A stretch of DNA of 64,000 nucleotides from Cyanobacterium sp. HL-69 (lineage in GTDB: Bacteria; Cyanobacteriota; Cyanobacteriia; Cyanobacteriales; Cyanobacteriaceae), in NCBI GenBank assembly GCA_002813895.1, contig CP024912.1, positions 2,418,001-2,482,000 on the forward strand, written 5' to 3'. Shown here in pieces: positions 45,711 to 52,206 of this stretch (the stretch's first letter is position 1; each line of letters begins with the position of its first letter). The position numbers were made by a program, and so were the translations under genes. Under the pieces are notes generated by a model, which saw only the letters and a list, made by a program, of their open reading frames with translations, searched no databases and had not been told where the DNA came from.

Positions 45711-45737
45711 AAGCCCCTACCAGCTACGTAGGGGTTT
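45711..45737 (-). terminator. Bidirectional terminator-like hairpin before the replication gene
   Basis: CCCCTAC (45714-45720) pairs with GTAGGGG (45728-45734). Followed by a T-run in both directions (AAAAAA upstream on plus, TTTT downstream). It lies between the acidic-protein gene and the replication gene of the leftward operon, so it may attenuate expression of replication. Confidence 0.7.
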
Positions 45738-45744
45738 TCCCTTT

Positions 45745-46251
45745 TTAATAAGGTGAGCAATCTTCTTCTAGGTTTTCAAAAGTTTTACCCAGTTCGTCGT
45801 AGTAAGATTTGACAGCTTCGGGTAAAGAATCAGGGTGAAAGTTATCTAGGAATTGCCAAATAACTCCGGGGTGATTGATTCTAAGGGTGTTGTAATCTCC
45901 CATGATGATTTTTAGGCTACGGTTTTCTACGGCTAAACCCAGAATTTGATTGTTATTGATTACTTGGTCTAGCACTTCAATTTCTAGATCGTCTTCACCT
46001 AATCGGAGCTTGACTTCCAAAAGAAAGTCAGGGGTGAAACTGTCTCTGATTTCTTTCAATTTGGGGGCGTTCTCAAAAAAGGATTCGTCAAAGTTCCAAA
46101 GGAATTGACCAGCGGTATCCTCTTCAAAAGTTAAGCTACTTCCATTAAGAAGGAAAACCTCAATATCGCTTTTTTCTGAGTAGGCGTTGATGGCTGTAAC
46201 GTGGTCTAGGTTGATTACGCTTTTCTCTGAGATTGCAATAAAGTTCACCAT
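45745..46251 (-). CDS. Acidic protein with internally duplicated domain
   Basis: 168 residues from ATG 46251, which overlaps the previous gene's stop (TGATG); the frame extends upstream to a GTG but that is less likely. Residues 12-68 (LDHVTAINAYSEKSDIEVFLLNGSSLTF, AGQFLWNFDESFFENAPKLKEI) match the second half of element 1's 142-residue protein. Residues about 97-160 (IIMGDYNTLRINHPGVIWQFLDNFHPDSLPEAV) look like a second copy of the same domain. Function unknown. Confidence 0.72.
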   Translation of the reverse strand: MVNFIAISEKSVINLDHVTAINAYSEKSDIEVFLLNGSSLTFEEDTAGQFLWNFDESFFENAPKLKEIRDSFTPDFLLEVKLRLGEDDLEIEVLDQVINNNQILGLAVENRSLKIIMGDYNTLRINHPGVIWQFLDNFHPDSLPEAVKSYYDELGKTFENLEEDCSPY

Positions 46252-46484
46252 CACACACACCTCCAGCAGTCAGCGTCTTCTATTTCCACGACCTCGGCGT
46301 AATCATCAACCAATTTGCCGTAATCTCCTGCCTGTTCTATCTTTTCCAGAATCTCAGGGGGTAGCGTATTTTTCTTTGAAGGATATTCCACAATTAGATC
46401 TGCTGTGTCCTCATCGCACTCTATCTCCATCTCATAGGTGAAGTTAAGGGCGACTGTTAATAACCATGTTTTCTTATTTGTCAT
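46251..46484 (-). CDS. Small acidic protein, first gene of leftward operon, element 2
   Basis: 77 residues (MTNKKTWLLTVALNFTYEMEIECDEDTADL ... GDYGKLVDDYAEVVEI ... CWRCV). It resembles residues 1-60 of element 1's 142-residue protein, where it is fused to the next domain. The C-terminal CWRC could bind a metal. Stop and next start overlap (TGATG), so the two genes are translated together. Function unknown. Confidence 0.68.
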   Translation of the reverse strand: MTNKKTWLLTVALNFTYEMEIECDEDTADLIVEYPSKKNTLPPEILEKIEQAGDYGKLVDDYAEVVEIEDADCWRCV

Positions 46485-46521
46485 GTTGATATAATTAAGT
46501 TATCAAACTAATTTTGTGAGT

Positions 46522-46543
46522 GTAGGCGACTCCCATCGCCTAC
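46522..46543. repeat. Inverted repeat in the divergent control region of element 2
   Basis: Perfect 8-bp arms GTAGGCGA / TCGCCTAC with a 6-bp spacer, placed as in element 1 (25590-25614) between the leftward operon and the regulator, and followed as there by a CTTA(C)TTAA-type stretch. Candidate operator or origin site. Confidence 0.55.
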
Positions 46544-46590
46544 TTAAGTAAAAGTTCTACGATAAACTTTCTATAGTAATATTATACAAA

Positions 46591-46887
46591 ATGAATATAC
46601 TTGTCAATGGAAAACTAAGAATGATTTCACTCAAACATATTGAGTCTTTCAGACTTGACGAAAGGGCTAAAACTATATTGAGAGAAAAAGTCAAACAAAC
46701 TGAGATCTCAGTCAAAAAACTATCGGAATTAACTGATGGTGCAATATCTTACGGTTATATGAATAAAATTGTTTATGGTCAAATAGACGTTATTAGTGGG
46801 GAGAAACTTATGTGTTTACTGGATATTCTTAATATTGACTTGGAAGAAATTTTTGATTCTTCTGTTGCTTACGTGTCTAGTAGATAG
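46591..46887 (+). CDS. HTH (Cro/CI-like) regulator of element 2
   Basis: 98 residues, same length and fold as element 1's regulator. It has a KQTEISVKKLSELTDGAISYGYMNKIVYGQ recognition region and LCLLDILNIDLEEIF helix. Recognition-helix residues differ (SYGYMNKIVYG versus SYAFVAHLLSG), which fits the different palindromes at the two promoters. The stop codon directly precedes the TTGACA of the next promoter. Confidence 0.8.
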   Translation: MNILVNGKLRMISLKHIESFRLDERAKTILREKVKQTEISVKKLSELTDGAISYGYMNKIVYGQIDVISGEKLMCLLDILNIDLEEIFDSSVAYVSSR

Positions 46888-46916
46888 TTGACAATTCTAT
46901 AATAATATTATAGAAT
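46888..46916 (+). promoter_or_regulatory. Rightward promoter with operator in the spacer (element 2)
   Basis: TTGACA at 46888-46893 and TAGAAT at 46911-46916, 17-bp spacing. A palindrome with 10-bp arms TTCTATAATA / TATTATAGAA around one A (46895-46915) fills the spacer and covers the -10. Same layout as 25954-25983. A bound regulator would block RNA polymerase. Confidence 0.7.
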
Positions 46917-47070
46917 GTATTTAAGTTGGAAAAAGAAAGAGCGGGGGCGAGATACCCCCCAGAACAAAACTAAACTCAATCCCTACCAACGCAAAAACCC
47001 CCCTGAGATTGCAGTCTCAGAAGGGATTAATTAATTTCACTAATTAACTTAAGAACCATGATAACCAAAT

Positions 47071-47355
47071 ATGAATGAAATTACCTTAATCACAGGTCTA
47101 TTTAAGGCACTTCCTACCATAGCCGAAGGTCTTACCAAAGCCCAAGAAATATTTGATGATTACGAAGACCGAAGGGAGTTAAAACAGTCTGAAAAAGACT
47201 ATCTCAAGTCAGTTTTAGCCATGTACAAGTCCGGGAAAATATCAGGCGATCAGGCAATGGATGCAGTAAAACACGTTTTTATTAAACAGCAGTCTGCAAC
47301 CATTGAGGTCAAGCCCGATCCGATTGAACAAATGCTACATAACTTATTGAAATAA
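47071..47355 (+). CDS. Small helical protein
   Basis: 94 residues, helical (LFKALPTIAEGLTKAQEIFDDYEDRRELKQSEKDYLKSVLAMYKSGKISGDQAMDAV). First gene after the operator-controlled promoter; the leader (46917-47070) contains a GGGGG/CCCCC hairpin and a CTGAGA/TCTCAG hairpin. Weak hairpin GCCTCC/GGGGGC after the stop. No known family. Confidence 0.6.
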   Translation: MNEITLITGLFKALPTIAEGLTKAQEIFDDYEDRRELKQSEKDYLKSVLAMYKSGKISGDQAMDAVKHVFIKQQSATIEVKPDPIEQMLHNLLK

Positions 47356-47399
47356 AAACAACAGCCTCCGAATTGGGGGCTTAACTCTTGGAGAAAATT

Positions 47400-47555
47400 A
47401 TGTATATCATCAAACTAGGACAATCTTACATGGCTGACTATGTTGGCACTTTTGAGACAAAAGAAGAAGCCTTAAAATGGCTTGACACAAACGATTTAAA
47501 CGAAGATGTTTGTAAAGTCATTCGGGTAAAAGCAAAAGCAGAATATCTGGATTAG
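47400..47555 (+). CDS. Small protein of unknown function
   Basis: 51 residues (MYIIKLGQSYMADYVGTFET, then KEEALKWLDTNDLNEDVCKVIRVK). Reads as a compact beta-alpha-beta unit; small phage proteins of this look are common. The next gene begins 8 bp later behind a GGAGGGG box. Confidence 0.5.
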   Translation: MYIIKLGQSYMADYVGTFETKEEALKWLDTNDLNEDVCKVIRVKAKAEYLD

Positions 47556-47563
47556 GAGGGGAA

Positions 47564-47683
47564 ATGTTTAAACAATTTTTCCTCGGATTGTTAACAGGGT
47601 ACTTGTTCCTTTATTTGGGAGTTATTCAAGTTCCTGATAAGTCTGGTGCGGTAGATAACGCTACTCAACAAATAAACTGGTAA
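47564..47683 (+). CDS. 39-residue membrane peptide
   Basis: One transmembrane helix (FFLGLLTGYLFLYLGVIQV) and a short polar tail. A GGAGGGG ribosome-binding site 2 bp before the ATG supports expression. An intrinsic terminator follows at 47693. Confidence 0.5.
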   Translation: MFKQFFLGLLTGYLFLYLGVIQVPDKSGAVDNATQQINW

Positions 47684-47692
47684 AACAATTAT

Positions 47693-47717
47693 GCTAGGGG
47701 AAAACCCCTAGCTTTTT
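47693..47717 (+). terminator. Intrinsic terminator (GCTAGGGG stem)
   Basis: Perfect 8-bp stem GCTAGGGG / CCCCTAGC with AAAA loop (47693-47712), then TTTTT. First of three terminators with related GCTAGG/CCTAGC stems in this stretch. Confidence 0.88.
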
Positions 47718-47721
47718 AACT

Positions 47722-48030
47722 ATGAATCAAAACATAGAAGTTGATATTGCTGACATCTTGGCTCGTTTGGAGTCAAAGATTGATAAGTTAGATCAAAAAT
47801 TTGAAAACAAGTTTGATAACTTAGAAAACAAAGTTGATAGCTTATCAGACAGGATGACAAGGGTTGAAGGAGAATTAAAAACTGTTCAAAGTAAATTGGA
47901 TGATAAATTTGAGGGTTTAGATAAAAGGTTGATGAACTTAGAATTTATTGCCCGTACCGTAGGCGGTGGCATTATCATCGCTTTACTTTTAGCCTTGACC
48001 CGCTTCCTTTTCCCCAGCGTGACCCTTTAG
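47722..48030 (+). CDS. Coiled-coil protein with C-terminal transmembrane helix
   Basis: 102 residues: a long heptad coiled coil (ILARLESKIDKLDQKFENKFDNLENKVDSLSDRMTRVE) and a C-terminal membrane helix (GGGIIIALLLALTRFLF). This topology recalls XhlA-like/haemolysin-type phage proteins and a widespread cyanobacterial small-protein family. It starts 5 bp after a terminator's T-run, so its promoter must overlap or precede that terminator. Confidence 0.65.
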   Translation: MNQNIEVDIADILARLESKIDKLDQKFENKFDNLENKVDSLSDRMTRVEGELKTVQSKLDDKFEGLDKRLMNLEFIARTVGGGIIIALLLALTRFLFPSVTL

Positions 48031-48052
48031 GGTTTCAATTATCGCACTTACT

Positions 48053-48078
48053 AAGCTAGGTTAACCCCTAGCTTTTTT
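48053..48078 (+). terminator. Intrinsic terminator (GCTAGG stem)
   Basis: AAGCTAGG (48053-48060) / CCTAGCTT (48067-48074) with a TTTTTT tail to 48078. Confidence 0.82.
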
Positions 48079-48108
48079 AGTACCTAATTTCACTTGTCAC
48101 AGAAGATT

Positions 48109-48273
48109 ATGGCACACTTAAAATCAAAAATTATTAAGCAACAAACCACCGTAGATCCCACCTTAATAGCATCCATTCCAGCATGGGCATTAAAAGACAA
48201 AACGACTGAGATTGAATCGGATCAGCGTACTATCTTAGAGAAGTACGGCTATCAAGGCAACGGCAAAAAATAA
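48109..48273 (+). CDS. Small protein of unknown function
   Basis: 54 residues (MAHLKSKIIKQQTTVDPTLI, ASIPAWALKDKTTEIESDQR). It sits between two terminators, behind a TCACTTGTCACA motif at 48090, so it is a one-gene cassette. No recognisable domain. Confidence 0.5.
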   Translation: MAHLKSKIIKQQTTVDPTLIASIPAWALKDKTTEIESDQRTILEKYGYQGNGKK

Positions 48274-48294
48274 AGCCCCCAAAACTGGAGACTT

Positions 48295-48313
48295 CCACAT
48301 AAGCCTGTACATT
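48295..48313 (+). promoter_or_regulatory. Element-shared motif, copy 2
   Basis: CCACATAAGCCTGTACATT, nearly the same as 26601-26620 in element 1. Lies between a small gene and a terminator. Confidence 0.35.
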
Positions 48314-48327
48314 CACTATTTTACAAT

Positions 48328-48354
48328 AAGCTAGGAGTTTAACCTAGCTTTTTT
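48328..48354 (+). terminator. Intrinsic terminator (GCTAGG stem)
   Basis: AAGCTAGG (48328-48335) / CCTAGCTT (48343-48350) and a T-run to 48354. Confidence 0.82.
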
Positions 48355-48366
48355 AATGCCTATTAT

Positions 48367-48448
48367 CACTTGACACAAGTGGCAAAAGGTAGCCTACAAT
48401 GTGGAGTTACAGCTGAATAAATTAACACACTCACTTGACACACATGAT
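48367..48448 (+). promoter_or_regulatory. CACTTGACACA promoter/operator repeats
   Basis: CACTTG-ACA-CAAGTG at 48367-48381 is a perfect inverted repeat containing a TTGACA -35 (48370); a TACAAT lies at 48395 with 19-bp spacing. TCACTTGACACACATGAT at 48431-48448 abuts the ATG at 48449 and recurs exactly at 48739-48756. A fourth, weaker copy (TCACTTGTCACA) is at 48090. Confidence 0.5.
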
Positions 48449-48733
48449 ATGAATATAAATCCTGAGAGTTTAAAAAACCTAAAGAAGTTTGCCCCCAAAT
48501 GGAAACATGGAAAAACACAGACTATCCGAGTACCCATTGCCTTGGCGGATCAGATTTTAAATTATGCCAAGCAAATAGATAATGGGGGCAACAAGACTAA
48601 ATCACGTGACACAGAGAATGTAAAAGATTCTTTGATAGAGATTTTGGCAAAAGTTGAGGCAAGGGAAAAGGGATATAAAAGCAATTCTGCAACCCAGTTG
48701 ATCAGAGATTTGAAGGACTTGATTGATAGCTAA
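48449..48733 (+). CDS. Ribbon-helix-helix-like small DNA-binding protein
   Basis: 94 residues from ATG 48449; the longer frame (GTG 48401) would run through the repeat motif. The segment KTQTIRVPIALADQILNYAKQID has the alternating strand followed by helix that marks ribbon-helix-helix proteins, after a basic N-terminus (SLKNLKKFAPKWKHGK). The CACTTGACACA sites on both sides of the gene are natural operator candidates. Family assignment is by pattern only. Confidence 0.55.
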   Translation: MNINPESLKNLKKFAPKWKHGKTQTIRVPIALADQILNYAKQIDNGGNKTKSRDTENVKDSLIEILAKVEAREKGYKSNSATQLIRDLKDLIDS

Positions 48734-48816
48734 TATAATCACTTGACACACATGATTATAATAATATGAATTCTGTAATAAATTTGTTAAAATAGAGGGG
48801 TTAACCCTTCTATAAG

Positions 48817-48864
48817 AGTAATAGCGGTATTAGTTGCCAAGCGGTGATTAATGCCGTTATTACT
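48817..48864. terminator. Large imperfect inverted repeat between convergent genes
   Basis: AGTAATAGCGGTATTA (48817-48832) against TTAATGCCGTTATTACT (48848-48864): long stem with two mismatches or wobble pairs and 15-nt loop. It lies between the end of the rightward gene and the stop of the minus-strand endolysin, where a bidirectional terminator is expected. A GGGTTAACCC palindrome precedes it at about 48798. Confidence 0.55.
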
Positions 48865-49590
48865 TTATATCCTTTGCTCCCACTGACTAGCTAATCTGGC
48901 AATTTCCCTCGCCTTATCCGTGCCGTTAATAACCCTACGGGCGTTGATATAATCTTTTTTATTGTTGGTCACATAATCTTCAAGTTTACGCCCTGTAAAA
49001 GTGCCGTGTTTGAAACCGTGACACAGGATAAACAAACTAACGTTTGTCTCCATCACTAAGTCTGGATTATTAACAAAATTTACCCCCAGAATTTTGCTGT
49101 AGCGGTCGTAATTTGTCTTCCAAGTTAACTGAACGTAACCTCTACCGTAATAGGGATAATACCGTAAATTTCTACGGCGCCAATCCTCACTTAATCTAAA
49201 AGCCTCACGCACAGGCTTAAAAGTGTGATCGGTTTCCCACTGCGTTGTGGCTATTACGTAAGCGTGTTGACTTTTGAGGGGCAATTTATGCTGATTACAT
49301 TCCCAGATAATGGCATCAATTACCCCTTGGCGATTACTAAAGTCGTGAATTTTTCCCTGTTGTTTTGGGGGCTTTTCCTGTAATTTATCAAGGGTAGTTT
49401 TACCAAGAATATTCGGATAAGCAAGGTGATTAACTCTTTTGAAGTCGTTAAACGCTCCTATGGTTTTTGATCCTACAATGCCATCAATATCAAGTCCGTA
49501 TCCGTGATTATTTAACAAGCGTTGAAGCTCTAAAGATTCTTCTTTAGAAAGCTCTGTGATGGGAACATTTTGAAGGTTGTTTAGAATCAT
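48865..49590 (-). CDS. Endolysin: peptidoglycan-binding domain plus GH19-like hydrolase
   Basis: 241 residues. The N-terminal PG_binding_1 domain (LSKEESLELQRLLNNHGYGLDIDGIVGSKTIGAFNDFKR) is homologous to that of element 1's endolysin. The C-terminal domain is GH19 chitinase-like, as in many phage lysins: HAYVIATTQWETDHTFKPVREAF supplies the catalytic Glu, and YYGRGYVQLTWKTNYDRYSKILG the substrate-cleft motif. It degrades peptidoglycan for lysis. It is on the minus strand, opposite to the particle genes, with its holin immediately upstream (ATGA overlap). Confidence 0.9.
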   Translation of the reverse strand: MILNNLQNVPITELSKEESLELQRLLNNHGYGLDIDGIVGSKTIGAFNDFKRVNHLAYPNILGKTTLDKLQEKPPKQQGKIHDFSNRQGVIDAIIWECNQHKLPLKSQHAYVIATTQWETDHTFKPVREAFRLSEDWRRRNLRYYPYYGRGYVQLTWKTNYDRYSKILGVNFVNNPDLVMETNVSLFILCHGFKHGTFTGRKLEDYVTNNKKDYINARRVINGTDKAREIARLASQWEQRI

Positions 49591-49760
49591 TTTCTCTCAT
49601 CAATTAAGGTTTTTACAGCGTGGGTCAAATAGCCCAAATATCCAATTACCAAATCCCTTGTCAATTGCTGTGCTAACTCTAGTTTTGCCAGCGCAACATC
49701 AAAAGCTAGAGCTAAATAAAACCCCCCCACAGCTAACAAAACAATAAACTCAATGTTCAT
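49587..49760 (-). CDS. Holin-like small membrane protein
   Basis: 57 residues: a transmembrane helix (FIVLLAVGGFYLALAFDVAL), then QQLTRDLVIGYLGYLTHAVK and a charged DERK end. The stop overlaps the endolysin ATG (ATGA). Homologous to the holin-like protein of element 1 in the GYLGYL-x3-A segment, in size and in position relative to the endolysin. Confidence 0.72.
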   Translation of the reverse strand: MNIEFIVLLAVGGFYLALAFDVALAKLELAQQLTRDLVIGYLGYLTHAVKTLIDERK

Positions 49761-49816
49761 AATCCTTTTATCGTATTATAGCGATATAATGATTGAGACT
49801 GAACACTAAAAAAAAC

Positions 49817-50548
49817 ATGGTAGATAAGCCCTCACGTAGTTATCTGGACAACATCGGCATTGATTCATACGAACGTGCCATAGTGTTCTCATGGGCTATG
49901 CTGAGGGCGGAGTATCTATCATCCCCTGAAACTAACTTAAGGGATATATTTCAGCTAGGATTTAATATTGCAACAAGTCGGGATGACTTGACACAGCAGA
50001 TTACACTTAGGTTTGCTTTATTTTATGGAGAATTACAAACCTTAACCCGTGGCTTAAATATTCTTGAGGCGATTATCCCCAAACAGTCTTCAAGCTATGT
50101 TCCTGATTTTCCTGTGTCACCCCCCAGTATGGTAAAAATAGCCCCCATGGATGACGGTGGGGATAACTTACCTAATCTTGAATCTTACTTGCTGTACGCT
50201 TGTCAAAGGGTTCTCTCTGTGAACGTACAGGAAAGATTTAGGGCGATCGCAATATTACCTGTAGTAAGGGGTAATAGTGAAGAAGGAAGGTTAGATGGGC
50301 TGGTCAGGCTTGATTTTGACTATCAATATTACTTGATGACTAACGATTTAGTCGGTAGTATTGGGGGTCAATTATCACCTGACACAAGTGGCACACCCCC
50401 TAATCCACTAAGTAATAGTAATCAGTTAAACAATGATAGTCAGCTAACCAATGGTGAGGGAATAGATAGTAATACAGATATTACTAATCTCTTTTTAAGT
50501 AATGAGAACCAACTAGATAACGATAGTCAATTAGTAAATGGAGTTTAA
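49817..50548 (+). CDS. Putative particle protein A (element 2 copy)
   Basis: 243 residues from ATG 49817 (an upstream TTG would add eight). Homologue of the inverted gene at 30006 in element 1 (IGIDSYERAI, LESYLLYACQRV, VRLDFDYQYYLMTNDLVG). It carries an extra C-terminal tail of about 45 residues rich in Asn, Ser, Gln and Leu (PLSNSNQLNNDSQLTNG, SNENQLDNDSQLVNG), and a similar tail occurs on the next protein. It heads the rightward structural operon. Confidence 0.75.
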   Translation: MVDKPSRSYLDNIGIDSYERAIVFSWAMLRAEYLSSPETNLRDIFQLGFNIATSRDDLTQQITLRFALFYGELQTLTRGLNILEAIIPKQSSSYVPDFPVSPPSMVKIAPMDDGGDNLPNLESYLLYACQRVLSVNVQERFRAIAILPVVRGNSEEGRLDGLVRLDFDYQYYLMTNDLVGSIGGQLSPDTSGTPPNPLSNSNQLNNDSQLTNGEGIDSNTDITNLFLSNENQLDNDSQLVNGV

Positions 50549-50552
50549 TAAT

Positions 50553-50900
50553 GTGAAACCTTCAGAATTGTTCCCAAATATGACGGTAGTGGCGGATAAT
50601 TTGATAATTCCCATTGCAGATTTAGTGCAACAAAATGTAAGCACTGGACAGGAAATAGCATTTTCATTGATTGCTACCCTATGGCAAAGATGGGTAAATA
50701 GCCCATTAGCAACGGCTACCAAGTCAAACCCCCAAGGGATAGGAGTAGATAGAGTGCGATTGAATTACAGCTTTGCTTTTAGCACTGTTTATGATCCTAC
50801 TAAAACCAGCATGGTAGCTGAGTCAATATCACCTGTAACAAGCGGTGTAGCGTTATCAAATAATAATCAAATATCAAATAATAATCAATTGAGTAACTAA
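50553..50900 (+). CDS. Small repeating-unit protein, paralogue 1 of element 2
   Basis: 115 residues from GTG 50553, chosen because the product then begins KPSELFPNM, matching MLPTDLFPNL of the paralogue at 56965; an ATG at 50538 inside the previous gene is the alternative. Shared with 56965: the NPQGIGV(D/E) motif, the strand pair (NLIIPIADL / SITIPLTDL) and a closing MV(A/S)E. It ends with an Asn-rich tail (SNNNQISNNNQLSN) like the upstream protein's. Candidate particle or filament subunit. Confidence 0.7.
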   Translation: MKPSELFPNMTVVADNLIIPIADLVQQNVSTGQEIAFSLIATLWQRWVNSPLATATKSNPQGIGVDRVRLNYSFAFSTVYDPTKTSMVAESISPVTSGVALSNNNQISNNNQLSN

Positions 50901-50902
50901 TT

Positions 50903-51550
50903 ATGGCAGATTTACAACCTAGAAAAATACCCATCCTCACAGGCATTAACGATGTACCTGCTACAGTGGGTCAACCAAACTACCCTAATGACTCCTTGTT
51001 GTGTGCCAACTATAACGGGTTGGTTGATGATGTGGAAACAGAATTGACCACAGTAAAAGATGATGTCACTACCCTCCAAGGGGATGTAACCACTATTCAA
51101 GGTGATGTAGTCAATCTTCAAGGTGATTTTACTATTTTACAAGCCTCAATCGGTGGCTCTAGCGATCAAGAATTGTTTATTACTGTTATTAGTGAAAACG
51201 ATGCAGGTGGCTATGATGGTGGGATTAATTTCCAGAAAAATGACGATGAGTCATTTGACGAACTGTATGTCTTTAATGAGTTTGTTGATTACAGCCAAGG
51301 AAGTCAAAGTTTGGGAGGTTTGAATATATTACCGTTCCCCAGTAGCGGTAATTCTCAAACTTTTAATTTAATTGTGGATAGCACTGTTCCTGATATGATT
51401 ATTCCTTTTCAGATGAACATATTTAACACAATTACTTCCGATATTAGAGCAGTAATTAATTACGTGATTATAGTTACAGACTGGCAAGGTAAATTAGGTT
51501 ATGTTCCTGATTCTGGCTCAGGCGGTGGCTCAGGCGGTGGGGGTAGCTAA
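50903..51550 (+). CDS. Fibre-like protein with N-terminal anchor shared with element 1
   Basis: 215 residues. The N-terminal about 45 residues (RKIPILTGINDVPAT ... ANYNGLVDDVETEL) match the start of the fibre gene 30663. Then comes a heptad coiled coil built from repeats (VTTLQGDVTTIQGDVVNLQGD), a beta-rich C-terminal domain, and a Gly/Ser tail (SGSGGGSGGGGS). No collagen repeats. The architecture, anchor plus trimeric stalk plus variable head, suits a receptor-binding fibre. Stop and next ATG overlap (TAATG). Confidence 0.7.
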   Translation: MADLQPRKIPILTGINDVPATVGQPNYPNDSLLCANYNGLVDDVETELTTVKDDVTTLQGDVTTIQGDVVNLQGDFTILQASIGGSSDQELFITVISENDAGGYDGGINFQKNDDESFDELYVFNEFVDYSQGSQSLGGLNILPFPSSGNSQTFNLIVDSTVPDMIIPFQMNIFNTITSDIRAVINYVIIVTDWQGKLGYVPDSGSGGGSGGGGS

Positions 51551-52206
51551 TGGTTAGCCTAATCACCACGTCAAAGGATAGACCACGGTACTTGATGGAG
51601 TGTGCTAAGAGTGTGAATAGCCAACTCAAACAACCCCATGAATGGATAATTGTCATTGATGGGGATGATCATGCCTATGAACCTGTCAAAGACTTTGTTA
51701 AGAAGTTAGTACCCCAAACCGTCTTCCACCATGCTGGTGATGTAGGCAGAAACCATGCTCTCAGGATAGCTCATTCACTTGTTACAACCGATACAGTAGG
51801 ATGGTTAGATGATGATGATACTCTGCATCCTCATTGTTTATTAGAGTGTGATAAAGATGTACCATTTATCTATACTGACTTTTATTGTGTCAGGGGCAAT
51901 GCAGTACCCGTCATAGGCATTAGGAACACCAAACCCTACTCCTATGATACTTTACTGAAAGATAATATAGTATTTCACTATCATCAATACTCCATGGCAT
52001 TATATGATGCCGTAGGTGGTATTGACCCCACCTTTGATACCACAATGGATTATGAGCTATGTCTAAGGTTGTTACGGGATGTTCAACCCCACAAGATTAA
52101 TATTCCTCTCTACTTTTACCGTATTCATCCCTACTCCATCACGGGCAGAAAACGTGATCGTCAAATCCTCAATAAACAGAGGGCAATTAACAAAAATAAT
52201 AAATAG
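51550..52206 (+). CDS. GT2-like glycosyltransferase
   Basis: 218 residues with a GT-A fold: VSLITTSKDRPRYLMECAKSV at the N-terminus, WIIVIDGDD, the DxD-like metal site VGWLDDDDTLHPHC, and the acceptor-side GGIDPTFDTTMDYELCLRLL with YRIHPYSITGRKR. It transfers a sugar from a nucleotide donor. Located inside the particle operon, coupled to the fibre gene, it may glycosylate a particle protein or modify host surface glycan. In element 1 this slot is taken by the LamG-like lectin. Confidence 0.82.
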   Translation: MVSLITTSKDRPRYLMECAKSVNSQLKQPHEWIIVIDGDDHAYEPVKDFVKKLVPQTVFHHAGDVGRNHALRIAHSLVTTDTVGWLDDDDTLHPHCLLECDKDVPFIYTDFYCVRGNAVPVIGIRNTKPYSYDTLLKDNIVFHYHQYSMALYDAVGGIDPTFDTTMDYELCLRLLRDVQPHKINIPLYFYRIHPYSITGRKRDRQILNKQRAINKNNK

